Positions 34,803 to 45,200 of a DNA stretch of 64,000 nt are shown one piece after another. The DNA comes from Paenibacillus typhae (GTDB taxonomy: Bacteria > Bacillota > Bacilli > Paenibacillales > Paenibacillaceae): NCBI RefSeq assembly GCF_900099765.1, contig NZ_FNDX01000004.1, positions 195,242-259,241 of the forward strand. Direction: 5' to 3'. A model generated the notes under the pieces. The model made no database searches, was not told where the DNA came from, and worked only from the letters and a program-made list of their open reading frames with translations. The translations under genes were made by a program, and so were the position numbers. How positions within the stretch are numbered: position 1 is the stretch's first letter; each line of letters begins with the position of its first letter.

Positions 34803-36692
34803 CTAATCCGTTGAAAGGGTAACCTGGCTGCCGCCGGACGTGAGCACTTTAACAGACTGCTGATCAATGGCTACATTAAGCAGAATTTCCGGCTGCTGCT
34901 CCAGAATACCGGCTGCCTGGCGGCTCCAGCTATCCTTCGCGGGATTCCCGGCCGGATCGCCATAGACCGCAGATACCAGCCAGTGCACCCCCGGCTCAAG
35001 TGACGCCGTTAGGGTAGGCAGCACGGTCCGCGGCCGGAGCAGATTCGTGTTGGCGTTTGGCATGACCAGCTCTGCTTTGCCTTTGGCGTTGGCGAATCCG
35101 AGCAGTCCTTTAATCGCTGTAGCTCCCCAGGCCGTACATGCAGCTGCGCCTGTGGGGCTGATAAACTGCCCGCGCTCTGCTTCCTGGCCGAGGGCAAACC
35201 CGCCTTCCGCAATGTCCAGCGCCCGTCCCGCTGCAATCCGGTGCACCCGGATGTGCCACGGAAGACCGGCGATAATCCAGGTGCGGACCTCAACATCGGA
35301 CCATGGCATCCATACGGAATGAAGCACATTGTCCGTGATCTCCGATTTCAGGTTCCGCCTTCTCACCCGGTACAGATTATCCCCGCTCTCGCTCAAGGCA
35401 AGCATCGAATCAAAGGCTCCCTGGGACAGTCCCCATTCCGCACGGGGCACGCTGAAGCCGAAGCCGGTCGAGTACACGAATTTCTCGTACTTGGCCGAGG
35501 TATGGGTATGCTCATTGGTGTACAAATGCCCGCTGTTGAAGGCGGCCACATGACCGGCCTCACGCACCATTAAGAGATGCGCCGGCTGCTGGACGGACAC
35601 CGCCGGAAGCTCCGGCAGCGGCAGCTCGTCAGCCTTCCAGAACGGATGCTCCTCATCCAGCGCCAGCGGCAGGAAGGTCTTCAGCGCCCAGTACGGCGAT
35701 CCGGGTGCATTGTAATTCTCCGCCATCACCAGGTTAGGATAGGTGTAGCCGATCGTCAGCAAGCCGTCCCGGTCAAAAATCTCCCGGCTGAACCACCAGC
35801 GCAGGTTGCGCAGCACCAGCCCCTTAACCACCCCTGCCGGGTAGCCTCCCTCTACCTCTGCATAAGCATATGCGCTCCAGAAGGCCGATTGGGCAAAACG
35901 GTATGCCAGACTGCGGCCGTATGGCAGCGCGGAGCCGTCCGGGGCGAACCAGCTGATGAACGCCGGGGCGAACAGTCTTGCTCTTTCCTTGAACAGCGCT
36001 GAACGCTCCGGGTCCTCCTGCTCCATCAGCTTCGCATACAGCAGCCCGTAATAATGGATAGCAAACGGCACATAGTAATCGCTGTGCCCGTTGACCCCGT
36101 CGCTGTACCAGCCTTCATCCAGATAGAACGCGTCCATCCGCTGCAGGTTCGTCTCCAGCTGCCCTGCGTCATAGGCAAGCCTGAGCTTTTTGAAGCCGGC
36201 ATTGACCAGCACATTGAAAAACAGCCAGTTGCAGTCATAGCAGGGATGGGCGTTGATCTGATTGAGCCAGCTGTACAGCCGGCTTTGCTCCTCGGGAGCA
36301 AGCGGCGTCCAGATCTGCTCCGGAACCGCTGCCAGAGCGAAGCCGAAGACAGCCATCTCTACGAGCCGCTGGTCGTAATCAGCCACATCGCCCCAGTATT
36401 CATCATGTGCAGGATCGGTGCCATGGCGGATGCCATCCAGCACGGTATCCAGAAGCGGGCTGCTTCCGCCGCCCATCAGGAGCGGCACCAGCCCCCACAA
36501 CACCCGTGAAAAGCCCTCCATCTCCGCTACGGCTGACGGATAGCTGGCCCCTGTCTTTCCGGCTCTGAGCCGGGCCCCGCCCGGACTATACAGCGGTCGG
36601 AGAGGAGCGGTAAGCTGCTCAAGGGCCAGCGCCATATCCTGGCGGGTTACAAGCGGATTATTCTGAATTGCAGCTTTCTGCTCGCTATTCAT
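34803..36692 (-). CDS. DUF2264 family protein (long form), putative glycan-active enzyme
   Basis: 629 residues, no signal peptide. The DUF2264 domain (about 15-370) begins MALALEQLTAPLRPLYSPGGARLR and shows ample aromatic (alpha/alpha)n-barrel features: YDCNWLFFNVLVNAGFKKL, DEGWYSDGVNGHSDYYVPFAIHYYGLLY. The C-terminal half is a beta-sandwich. DUF2264 has been linked to the beta-glucuronidase family GH154. I infer a uronic acid-related activity from that and from the operon. GGGGGG-type site before ATG. Last gene of the unit 40884 to 34803, 11 nt after GH88. Confidence 0.82.
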   Translation of the reverse strand: MNSEQKAAIQNNPLVTRQDMALALEQLTAPLRPLYSPGGARLRAGKTGASYPSAVAEMEGFSRVLWGLVPLLMGGGSSPLLDTVLDGIRHGTDPAHDEYWGDVADYDQRLVEMAVFGFALAAVPEQIWTPLAPEEQSRLYSWLNQINAHPCYDCNWLFFNVLVNAGFKKLRLAYDAGQLETNLQRMDAFYLDEGWYSDGVNGHSDYYVPFAIHYYGLLYAKLMEQEDPERSALFKERARLFAPAFISWFAPDGSALPYGRSLAYRFAQSAFWSAYAYAEVEGGYPAGVVKGLVLRNLRWWFSREIFDRDGLLTIGYTYPNLVMAENYNAPGSPYWALKTFLPLALDEEHPFWKADELPLPELPAVSVQQPAHLLMVREAGHVAAFNSGHLYTNEHTHTSAKYEKFVYSTGFGFSVPRAEWGLSQGAFDSMLALSESGDNLYRVRRRNLKSEITDNVLHSVWMPWSDVEVRTWIIAGLPWHIRVHRIAAGRALDIAEGGFALGQEAERGQFISPTGAAACTAWGATAIKGLLGFANAKGKAELVMPNANTNLLRPRTVLPTLTASLEPGVHWLVSAVYGDPAGNPAKDSWSRQAAGILEQQPEILLNVAIDQQSVKVLTSGGSQVTLSTD

Positions 36693-36703
36693 CCCGTTCC
36701 CCC

Positions 36704-37840
36704 CTATTCCCAGTAGAAGGGGCCGGCTTCCTTCACCCGGGCCAGCGCCTCTACGTAGAAGAAGTCACCATAAATGAGCGGGACATCGATGTTCCCGTTC
36801 TCCGGGTAGTTGCCTGTGCCGTGCAGCAGCAATCCCTGCTCCTCTGCATTGTCCCAGGTGCCGTAGTTGCTGTAAAGGGATTCCAGTATTTTAAGCGCGG
36901 CATTCCGGTACACATGCGATTCCGCAGCCGTTACCTGCCCGGCCAGCAGCAGCATCCCGCTCGCTGCACACGAACCGGCAGAGGTATCGCGGAGGTCTCC
37001 GGTTACGCCCGCTGTCCGGAAGTCCCAATGCGGAACATGATCCTCCGGCAGCCGGGTGATGAAGAAATTCGCCACCTGCTGGGCAGCGTGCAGATAACGC
37101 TCATAGCCGGTGTGATGGTAAGCCAGCGACAGGCCGTAGATCGCCCAGGCTGTGCCGCGCGACCAGGCCGATTCCGGCGCATAGCCCTGGCCGCCGCGTT
37201 TTTCGGCAACCTCGCCGGTATGCGGATTAAAGTCAACAATATGATAGACCGAGCCGTCCGGCCGGATGAAATGCTCAAGTACGGTATCCATATGCGCTTC
37301 CGCGATATGTCTGTAGCGCGGATCACCACTCGTCCCGGACGCCCAGAACAGCAGGCTCATGTTCATGCAGCAGTCGATGATGGCAACGCCGCTGTTGTCT
37401 TCACCTTCACGCCACGGATTCCAGGCCCGGATATAGCGGCCTTTCAGATTGAAGCGCGCCGCCAGATAATTGGCTGCCTTCAACGCCCGGGTACGCGAGA
37501 CCTCTGAACCGGTCAGCTTGAAGTTCGCCACACTGGTCAATATCCACATGAAGCCCAGATCATGATCCAGTCTCAGGTAGCCGTCAAGCACCTCATCCAG
37601 CCGCTGCTCACATTCCACGGCAACCGCCTTCAGGCTCTCGTCACCGCCCCCGGCATAGAGCTGCCAGAGCATGCCCGGCCAGAAGCCGGCTGTCCACCAG
37701 TGGGGTGCCGCCAGATCGTATTTTCCGCCGTGGCTGGCATGGGGAAACTCAGAGCCGATGCTCCTGCTGTTGATAACGGTCTTCTCCAGCGCCTTGGTCC
37801 AGGCCTCTTCCACCCATGTATGCTGTGCTTTCATATTCAT
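36704..37840 (-). CDS. Unsaturated glucuronyl hydrolase, GH88
   Basis: Removes the unsaturated uronic acid left at the non-reducing end by polysaccharide lyases. About 378 residues with the (alpha/alpha)6 barrel pattern. The two catalytic-region Asp residues are D94 (DHDLGF) and D156 (VAIIDCCMN), matching D88 and D149 of Bacillus UGL. The APESAWSRGTAWAIYGL substrate segment is also seen. The start at 37840 follows GGCGGGAA. A longer frame to 37954 overlaps the previous gene. It sits just after a heparinase II/III-like lyase, its logical supplier. Confidence 0.93.
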   Translation of the reverse strand: MNMKAQHTWVEEAWTKALEKTVINSRSIGSEFPHASHGGKYDLAAPHWWTAGFWPGMLWQLYAGGGDESLKAVAVECEQRLDEVLDGYLRLDHDLGFMWILTSVANFKLTGSEVSRTRALKAANYLAARFNLKGRYIRAWNPWREGEDNSGVAIIDCCMNMSLLFWASGTSGDPRYRHIAEAHMDTVLEHFIRPDGSVYHIVDFNPHTGEVAEKRGGQGYAPESAWSRGTAWAIYGLSLAYHHTGYERYLHAAQQVANFFITRLPEDHVPHWDFRTAGVTGDLRDTSAGSCAASGMLLLAGQVTAAESHVYRNAALKILESLYSNYGTWDNAEEQGLLLHGTGNYPENGNIDVPLIYGDFFYVEALARVKEAGPFYWE

Positions 37841-37878
37841 TATTAGTTCCCGCCTTCGCTTGATTGGTTGTGTTTCTT

Positions 37879-39693
37879 CTATATAAACTGAAAGGTAAAC
37901 GCATAGCTGCCTTCGCTGCCCGGCCGGACAGGCTGAAAGTCCAGACTGTGCCACACCTGCTCCTGCCCGAAATGATCGCGGTATACATGCTCATTAATCT
38001 GCAGTTCTACCGCAGCCGGATCATACGTTACCTTTACTCCGCCGCCGTCCTGTCCCGGCAGCAGCACCGCACCGGAGGATAGCACCTCCGGCTGTCTCCA
38101 TGTAATGAAGCGTTCTGTCCAGCCCTCCGGAACCCCCGCATAGCGGTATTTGTCAATTAGCTCCAAACGCGGCAGTTCTTCCTTGTGCCAGACTAGGGTG
38201 CGGGTGAATGACTGCAAATCTTCCGCCTCATAGGCGGCTGTCAGGTCCAGCGTCAGCTCATCTGCAGCCTCGTCCGTTGCCGCGTGCAGTACAGCGGCAC
38301 TGAACGCCCGGCCGGCCTGCTGATACCGGCCGTTAATGACCGGCACCGAATGGCCCTGAGAGCCGTTGCAGTCATATTCGTAACGGCCGGCGCCGAAGTA
38401 GCCGGCCGTGTATTCCCCGCTGCCCAGATCGGCAGCGTACACCTCACCGCGGCCGGTCAGAATGAACTGGCCGAGGTCGTTATGGTTATGCGGCTCGTTG
38501 TTATGGCCGCCTTTGGCTGCGAAGCCAAAGGTGCCGGCCGCCGAGACATGCCGCGACAGCAGCCAGGCTGCATCGGGAAGGTAGGCACTGGCTGCCGGCC
38601 AGTCCTGCCGCCCGGTACCGGGCTGCTTCCAGATCAGATTGCGCAGCGCCGGAGCGAACCGGCTGCAATGATCCTCGGGATAAGGAGCCCGCAGCTCAGC
38701 CGGAGGGCATTCAACATCTCCGGGATATACGCCGGCGAGGTAATGGGACAACCCCATATGCACATGTACCCGGGGCAATGAATCGGAAAAATTGGCGGTA
38801 AGGCTGCCGTCAATGAAGCACTGCTGCTGGAAGCGGGCGATCCGCTGCACCTTGGGCACCTTGAACCAGTCGAGGCTTCCCCTGCTGCGGGTGCGGAGCA
38901 GATCACTGTAGTAAGTGAAATAGCCGAACCCGTAATTCCAGTAGCCCAGCCCTTCCAGGCAGGCACCGTCGTCCCCGAAGCCTTCCAGATAACAATGCAT
39001 GCTGCTTTCTGTCTTCTGCAGAATCTCCGCAAGAACCTGCGGATCTTCCACAGAGAGCAGCGCGGCGGCACCGATGGAGCCGGCGCAGACCGCTGCCCAG
39101 TTGTGCCGGGCAGTCTCCCATTCATAGGGTCCCTGCTCCAGGAAAGGCCGGAACAGCCGGTCTTCCGTTTCCTGTCTGATCCGCAGCCGGAGCTCCAGCG
39201 GAAGCCGTTCCCCAAGCAGCAGTGAAATTTCACTCACCGTAAAGCCGGTCTCGGCCGAGAAAAGGTCGATATAGCGGTTAATCTCCGCCGCTTCATGACC
39301 GCCGGGAACGTGGGCCGGCAGGCACCAGGTGTATTCGCTGCATACAGCCATGAGCATTTCCTCCGCATATTGCAGATGCTGTGCATTGTCCGGCTCCAGC
39401 AGTGCCAGGAATACATAAGTGTTAAGCCTTCTTCTCCGTTCAAAATACACCCGCTCATATTCAAGGCGTGAGCCGGTACGTGCAAAAACCGAGAACAGCT
39501 CCGGGGTCAACTCCGGAACCGGCTGGCCAGCCAGCCTTTCTCCTTCTGCCCGGATCTCTGCTATATCCTGCTGCAGATGCCCGGCCGAGGCCGCCGATCT
39601 CCAGAGGGCGTCCGGGCTACCATTCCGAACATAAAGACTCATACTAACAGGCTGCAGCTCCTGTACCCTTTTCAAAAAAGATTGCTCCGTCAT
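37879..39693 (-). CDS. Heparinase II/III-like protein (putative polysaccharide lyase)
   Basis: About 604 residues, no signal peptide. An N-terminal alpha/alpha toroid (about 60-330, with TARHNWAAVCAGSIGAAALL and EGLGYWNYGFGYFTYY) is followed by the heparinase II/III beta-sandwich, including the hallmark NNEPHNHNDLGQFIL and later GHSVPVINGRYQ. Such enzymes cleave uronate-containing polymers or oligomers by beta-elimination. The cytoplasmic location suggests oligosaccharide substrates. The start at 39693 has GGAGGACGG upstream. Second gene of the four-gene uronate unit. Confidence 0.9.
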   Translation of the reverse strand: MTEQSFLKRVQELQPVSMSLYVRNGSPDALWRSAASAGHLQQDIAEIRAEGERLAGQPVPELTPELFSVFARTGSRLEYERVYFERRRRLNTYVFLALLEPDNAQHLQYAEEMLMAVCSEYTWCLPAHVPGGHEAAEINRYIDLFSAETGFTVSEISLLLGERLPLELRLRIRQETEDRLFRPFLEQGPYEWETARHNWAAVCAGSIGAAALLSVEDPQVLAEILQKTESSMHCYLEGFGDDGACLEGLGYWNYGFGYFTYYSDLLRTRSRGSLDWFKVPKVQRIARFQQQCFIDGSLTANFSDSLPRVHVHMGLSHYLAGVYPGDVECPPAELRAPYPEDHCSRFAPALRNLIWKQPGTGRQDWPAASAYLPDAAWLLSRHVSAAGTFGFAAKGGHNNEPHNHNDLGQFILTGRGEVYAADLGSGEYTAGYFGAGRYEYDCNGSQGHSVPVINGRYQQAGRAFSAAVLHAATDEAADELTLDLTAAYEAEDLQSFTRTLVWHKEELPRLELIDKYRYAGVPEGWTERFITWRQPEVLSSGAVLLPGQDGGGVKVTYDPAAVELQINEHVYRDHFGQEQVWHSLDFQPVRPGSEGSYAFTFQFI

Positions 39694-39738
39694 CTTCCGT
39701 CCTCCTATCGCAACCGTCACCCTGTACGCCGGGCTGTC

Positions 39739-40884
39739 TTATTTACCTATTGCCTGATCCCTCATTACATTCTCACCGGCGGCAATCCGCGCCGAGGTCC
39801 ATTTCATATCATCCTCCGCCCAGAAGGGATCGGAGGGCAGCAGGCCGAGCGGCAGAAATACAGAGGCGCATAGATAGAGGCTGCCTGTATTAATGTAGCT
39901 TTCGGCAAGATCCGGCTGATAGCCGTACACTCCCGGCCGCAGCCAGCCTTGTTCGTCCAAATTTCCCGGGAAATCCATCGTCCGTCTGATAACAGCCGTC
40001 AGAGCGCAGCGTACCTGCTGCTGCGGCAGCGCGTCCTCCAGGAAATGCTGCAGCGCCGCCTGCGACAGCAACTGAAAAGCGCCAAAGCGGTACACAATCG
40101 ACCGCCCGGTGAACGGATAGGTTCCGTCCGGGGCAATCATCTTTTCCAGCACGGTGGCATACCTCCGGGCCCGCTCCATAATGACCGGCTTCAGCGCCGC
40201 ATACTGTGCGGAGTCCTGCTCAAACACTGCAACTACATCCGCCAGCATCGGCTGAATGACAAAGCTGTTATAGTAATCCCAGTGGAAGTCCTTGCCGTCC
40301 CCGTAGACGCCGTCGCCCTTGTACCAGTCCATGAACATGTGCACGGCATAGCCTACACGCATCCGGTCATATTCCGGATCGCCCAGAATGAACAGGGCCG
40401 CTTCTACCATGGCACTGAACAGAATCCAGTTGCTGCCGCTGGGCGCGGTCCGCCGGGTTTCTTTTAACGCGGTAGTTACATTCGACTTGACCCGGCTGTC
40501 GAGCCGTCCGGCGAGCTGTTTGGGTGCCCGTACCAGTGCATGGGCCAGAAAAGCGGCATCCACCAGCGGCTGGCCTTCGGTCTTGAAATTCATATAATCC
40601 GGGGAGGCCGGATCGGTACCGGCATCTATCGCTTCCAGCATCAGACCGGCATAACGGGCTCTAAGCTGCTCCTCTTCACCCTCCAGCCCCTCAAGCTCCA
40701 GCCATGGGGCCATCCCGCAGGCCAGCCGGGCAAAAGCCTCCAGATGGGCAAACGTGCTCCGGTCGGCGTGAAATTCCGTAGGCAGCTCTTCTTTTAAACG
40801 TCTGCGGCTCAAGGCATCGAGTACCGGATGGCCGATCAGCAGCAAGGTATCCAGCCAATATTTGCGCTGCTCCGTAGTATTCAT
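39739..40884 (-). CDS. DUF2264 family protein (short form)
   Basis: 381 residues consisting of the DUF2264 domain only: STFAHLEAFARLACGMAPWLEL, GSNWILFSAMVEAALFILGD, KDFHWDYYNSFVIQPMLADV and FGAFQLLSQAAL. It lacks the C-terminal beta-sandwich of the long copy at 34803-36692, so the two are paralogues or diverged partners. Weak AAGGAAG site before ATG. The start codon overlaps a cre-like half-site (ATGTAAGCG). First gene of the operon, divergent from an AraC regulator. Function not known from sequence. Uronate context. Confidence 0.82.
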   Translation of the reverse strand: MNTTEQRKYWLDTLLLIGHPVLDALSRRRLKEELPTEFHADRSTFAHLEAFARLACGMAPWLELEGLEGEEEQLRARYAGLMLEAIDAGTDPASPDYMNFKTEGQPLVDAAFLAHALVRAPKQLAGRLDSRVKSNVTTALKETRRTAPSGSNWILFSAMVEAALFILGDPEYDRMRVGYAVHMFMDWYKGDGVYGDGKDFHWDYYNSFVIQPMLADVVAVFEQDSAQYAALKPVIMERARRYATVLEKMIAPDGTYPFTGRSIVYRFGAFQLLSQAALQHFLEDALPQQQVRCALTAVIRRTMDFPGNLDEQGWLRPGVYGYQPDLAESYINTGSLYLCASVFLPLGLLPSDPFWAEDDMKWTSARIAAGENVMRDQAIGK

Positions 40885-40897
40885 GTAAGCGTTCTTC
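40883..40897 (+). promoter_or_regulatory. Weak cre-like site at the start of the uronate operon
   Basis: ATGTAAGCGTTCTTC matches the left half of cre well but has two mismatches on the right. It overlaps the first codons and ribosome site of the operon. Confidence 0.3.
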
Positions 40898-41008
40898 CTT
40901 TCATTTGCACAATCTACCTTTATAGTTTACTGTTGAGTTATTGCAATGTCTTTGCGATTAATGAGGTTTTATTGCGTTTATTGTGATGAATCGGAAGGGG
41001 CAGCCGAA

Positions 41009-41860
41009 ATGAAGCATTCGGAGTACTATCAGCCGTTTCAGGGGGATATTCTGGCCGGAATCGGCAATTCGCCGGTCTCCCCGACCAGGGATTTTCATAT
41101 CCATGACCACTATGAGATTTTTCTGTTTCTGGGCGGCAGGGTGAACGGCTTCGTGGAGCAGTACAGCTACCCGCTGCAGCGCGGCGATGTGCTGATTTTT
41201 AACAACCATGAAATCCATAAAATCATTAATCTGACCCGGGAGCCGTATGAACGGTTAACGGTCCATTTCCGGGCTCCGCAGATCTATCCCTTCTGCACTC
41301 AGGCAACCAACCTGCTCGCCTGCTTCCAGAACCGCCAGCCCGGTGAGCATAATCTTGCGCATATGGAGGAGCCGCTGCTGAGCGAGTATCTGGACTTGTC
41401 CATGCGCCTGATTGAAACGGTGGAGCAGCCGAAATACGGCAGCGAGGTCCTTTCTCTTACTTATCTGATCCAGATTCTCGTGCTTGTAAATGAGCTGTAC
41501 GCCCGCACCCGCTCTGCTGTTGCTACCAGCGTCATTTCACCGCATATCCAGGCAGCCATGAGCTACATTGACGGCCATCTGCAGCTGCATTTGACACTTG
41601 AACAGATTGCCGGCGAGCTCGGTCTGGATAAATATTATCTCAGCCACATGTTCAAGCAGCAGACCGGAGGAACCCTCTACCGCTACGTCCTGCTCAAAAA
41701 AATTACCTTAGCCAAGCAGCTTCTGTCCGCCGGCACCTCTGTTTCCGACACCTGCTATCTGACCGGGTTCAACGATTATGCCAACTTTATCCGCACCTTC
41801 AAGAACATCACCGGCATCCCGCCGGGCAAATACGGCAAGCTGGCGGAGCGGACGGTTTGA
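41009..41860 (+). CDS. AraC-family transcriptional regulator (uronate locus)
   Basis: About 283 residues: cupin sensor (FHIHDHYEIFLFLGGRVNGFVE, about 30-90) and a C-terminal double HTH (LTLEQIAGELGLDKYYLSHMFK and VSDTCYLTGFNDYANFIRTFK). The start at 41009 is supported by AAGGGGC. The in-frame ATG at 40946 has no such site. Divergent from the DUF2264/heparinase/GH88 operon, it most likely activates it when a uronate oligomer is present. Confidence 0.9.
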   Translation: MKHSEYYQPFQGDILAGIGNSPVSPTRDFHIHDHYEIFLFLGGRVNGFVEQYSYPLQRGDVLIFNNHEIHKIINLTREPYERLTVHFRAPQIYPFCTQATNLLACFQNRQPGEHNLAHMEEPLLSEYLDLSMRLIETVEQPKYGSEVLSLTYLIQILVLVNELYARTRSAVATSVISPHIQAAMSYIDGHLQLHLTLEQIAGELGLDKYYLSHMFKQQTGGTLYRYVLLKKITLAKQLLSAGTSVSDTCYLTGFNDYANFIRTFKNITGIPPGKYGKLAERTV

Positions 41861-42234
41861 GTAGCGGGTCTCTGGTCTGAGCTTTGGGCTTTGGGCTTTG
41901 GGCTTTGGGCTTTGGGCTCCTGGCGGTTAGCAGCTAGTGGTTGGCCACAGCGGTATTCTCTTTTGGTTTCAGCTGGCCGTATGCCGGGAACGGGACCCAT
42001 ATGCTCATAGTTAAGTGGAATTTCTCCACCTATTTCTCAACAAAACACCTCTCACAAGGTATTAGTGGGAAAAACTCCACTTAAAATGCACGTTCTGCCC
42101 TCCTGAAGCCTGATTTGCCCAAAGTAAGCGGAATCATTCCAACTATTCATCGTTTTTATTAAAAAATACTGAAATTAGGTGGCAGAAATCCACCTAATTC
42201 CTCAAGTGCTCCTTTCTTCGTCCTCCCGCCCAAT
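41861..42234. repeat. Intergenic region: GCTTTGG heptamer array and TAAGTGGA-type element
   Basis: Five perfect GCTTTGG heptamers run from 41881 to 41915. From about 42012 to 42210 lies a second copy of the TAAGTGGA element: TTAAGTGGAATTTC, CCACCTA, TTAGTGGGAAAAA, CCACTTAAAA, TAAGCGGAA, TTAGGTGGCA and CCACCTAATT in alternating orientation. No gene seen. Confidence 0.7.
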
Positions 42235-42276
42235 AAAAACCCGGCAGCCTGCAATAGCGCAGGCTGCCGGGTTTTT
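42235..42276. terminator. Terminator of the giant surface enzyme gene
   Basis: 18-bp stem AAAAACCCGGCAGCCTGC / GCAGGCTGCCGGGTTTTT with a 6-nt loop, 9 nt after the stop codon (minus strand). Confidence 0.95.
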
Positions 42277-42285
42277 AATGCATGC

Positions 42286-45200
42286 CTACTGCTGCTTCAG
42301 CAGGTTGTAGATCACCTGTGCACTTTCGGCACGGGTCATCAGCGCCTGCGGAGCAAACTGCCGGCCGCCGCGTCCCTGCAGAAGCCCTGCCTCTACAGCG
42401 ATGCCAACTGCCTCCTCTGCCCAGCCGCTGATTTGCAGCTGATCACTGAACGATCCGGCAGAAGCTGCCTGTGCTTTCTCTCCCTGCAAATACTCGTATG
42501 CCCGCACAACCATCACGGCCATTTCCTCTCGTGTAATGCCGCTGTCCGGTACAAAGGTATCTGCCGTGCGTCCAAGCACAATGCCTGCCTGATTAACGGC
42601 AGCAATGCTGTCAGCATACCAGGCACCAGTCTTAACATCCTGGAATGCCGTAGTGCTTCCATCCGCAGCCTCCAGACCGAGCGCCCGGGCGATCATCGCC
42701 GCGAACTGCGCTCTTGTCAGTTGCCCTTGCGGAGCAAACTCGTTGGCAGAAATCCCTTTAATAATATGTCTGGCGGCCAGCGACTTGATTACGCTGTTAG
42801 CCCACATGCTGCTGCTGACATCCGCAAAGCTCCTGTCATATTCCAGCACTGCATATTGGCTGAAATGGCTCACTGCCGCTGTCATTTTTCCGTCCTTCAG
42901 CGTGCCGCCAACATACTGGAGGCTCCCATCCCCGGCGATATAATACACGCCAAGCAGTTCGGGGTTGGCATCCGTGTCAACACTGAAGGTCAGACGCAGC
43001 GGTACATCAAACGCTGTTACCTTTACAGCAGTGCCGTCTGCAGCAACAGTCTCCAGACTGAAGCTGATAATATCCCCTGCCGCAGACAAGCGGAGCGAGC
43101 TGTCCGCAGCCTGATTGTTGATCAGCTGCTCCGCTGCTGCAGCTGGTGTCTTCAGGGCTGTCAGCCTGATGCGCACCTGATCAGCCTGAGCCTGACCTGC
43201 TGCAGCTTTCTCAACAATGCTCTTCAGCGCATCAGGAGTGAATTCTACAGCAGCATTGCTCCAGGCCAAGCGCAGTGTATTGCTGCCCGTCAACCCCTGA
43301 ATCCCTGCCGGAAGCACAACGGATTCTGTACCTTCAGCCAGCTGAACCGTAACGGCTCCGTCTGCAGCGGCAGGAATATCCTTCTGTTCCAGCGTCCGCA
43401 CAGTCTGCACTGCAGGCGTCGGTGTTGGCGATGGCGTAGCCGCCACCGGTGGAGCAGTCTGCACAGGCGTATCCGTCGGTGCCGGTGTAGGTGTCGGCGA
43501 AGGCGTCGGAGTTGGTGTTGACGGAAGCTCTTTCTCAGCAACAGTAACGGTTCGGATAACTTCAACCGCTGCATTACCGGCTGCATCGCTCACATTATAA
43601 TGGTAGAGATAAATACCTGCTTCCGTGGTATCCAGCGCATTTACCGGCTGGCCACCCGTCGTGATGGTCGTTATAATCTGACCGGTAAGGTCCCCATCCC
43701 GGTCATCCGATGCTGTCGCGCCGGCATCGGTATACGCCGTACCGTTTGCCAGCTGTACAGCTGGCTCACCAAGCAGGGTAATGACCGGTTTTACCGTATC
43801 CGGATCTTCAGCTACAACTACTTTTCTCGTTACTTCCAGCGCCTTATTACCGGCATCGTCACTGACATTATAGTGGAAGGTGTAGACATCCGCTTTAGCC
43901 GTATCCAGCGCTGTCAGCCCGTATACCTCACTGCTGACCGTAGTGATGATCCGGTCTGTCAGATCGCCGTCCACCTCATCGGCTGCGGTCGCTCCGGCAT
44001 CTGTATACTCCGATCCGAGCTTAACATTGACCACCTGATCTCCGTTCAGGGTAATGACCGGTGGTGTTACATCCGGCTCCGGCAAGGTAATCGTACCGCT
44101 GGCCGAACCCGTAGCCAGCGCTTCACCTTTGCTTAGCGTTACAGTAAAGCTGAAGCTTCCCGCAGTGTCCTCTGTCGCTTCCTGGAAGGCAGTAAAGGTC
44201 ACGTCACCCAGAGTCATACCTGTTTCACTCAAGCCTTCCAGCCCGGAAATCGTCTGCTGCAGCCAGGCCTGCACAGCCTCTTCACTGTTGGCTTCCTCCT
44301 TCTTCACATTAAAGGCTGCTCCTTCGATAATGCTCTTAGCCTCATTCACAGCCAGCTCATTAGCAACACTGGTCTTGTCTCTGGCAATAGCCACATAGCT
44401 GACCAGCGCGGCCTGATTGCCGGAGTAGGTGTTGTTAATGGTATACTTCACCGTTCCGCTCACCGGCAGTGTGAAATCATGGTTAAGCAGGACGCCGTTC
44501 GGTCCCGCAACCAGTCCGGTCCGGACAGTCTCGGTTACCGGCTTACCCTCAGCATCGTTATAGCTGACGGTAATATCCATTGTGCGGTTAGCATTGCTCC
44601 ACCAATCTCTATGGAAGGAAGTAAGGGTATATTTACCGGCTTCCAGCGGGAACAGATACACCAGCGGATTGTTTCTGGTGTTGGAGCCGTAGACCCCGGT
44701 CTGTGACTTATCCGTCGTAACCACCGCACCTCCGAGCCCTTTCATGCCGTAATTTGCTCCGATATTGGTGTGTCCCCATATGGTATCTCCGGTTGAAAGC
44801 TGATCCGCCTGCTCATTCAGCATTCCGGCACCCACAAAATTCTTAATAACGGAATAAGGCGGAGTAACTCCTTCCGCAGCTACGCCTGGATCAACAAAAT
44901 AAACCAGGCCCTGCGGCACCACCTCTACGTAAACAACCGTCTTGAGGCTGCCGTACGTACCGGTAACCGCCACTCTGTCATACGGCGTATCAAAGCTGAC
45001 TTCAGCCGTATTCCACTTCACGGTTACAGGCAGCTTGCTGCCGTCCGCCCGTGTCGCTTCCACCTGCTGCGGCAGAACAGGCAGCTGTCCGGCATACGTT
45101 GCGGTATCCGGCAGAACGGCCAGTTCCCGCAGGTCGCCTGTTGCCAGCTGATTCTGCGCCGAGATCAGACGCTCTGCCAGCTGCGCTGCGCCTTCCTGGT

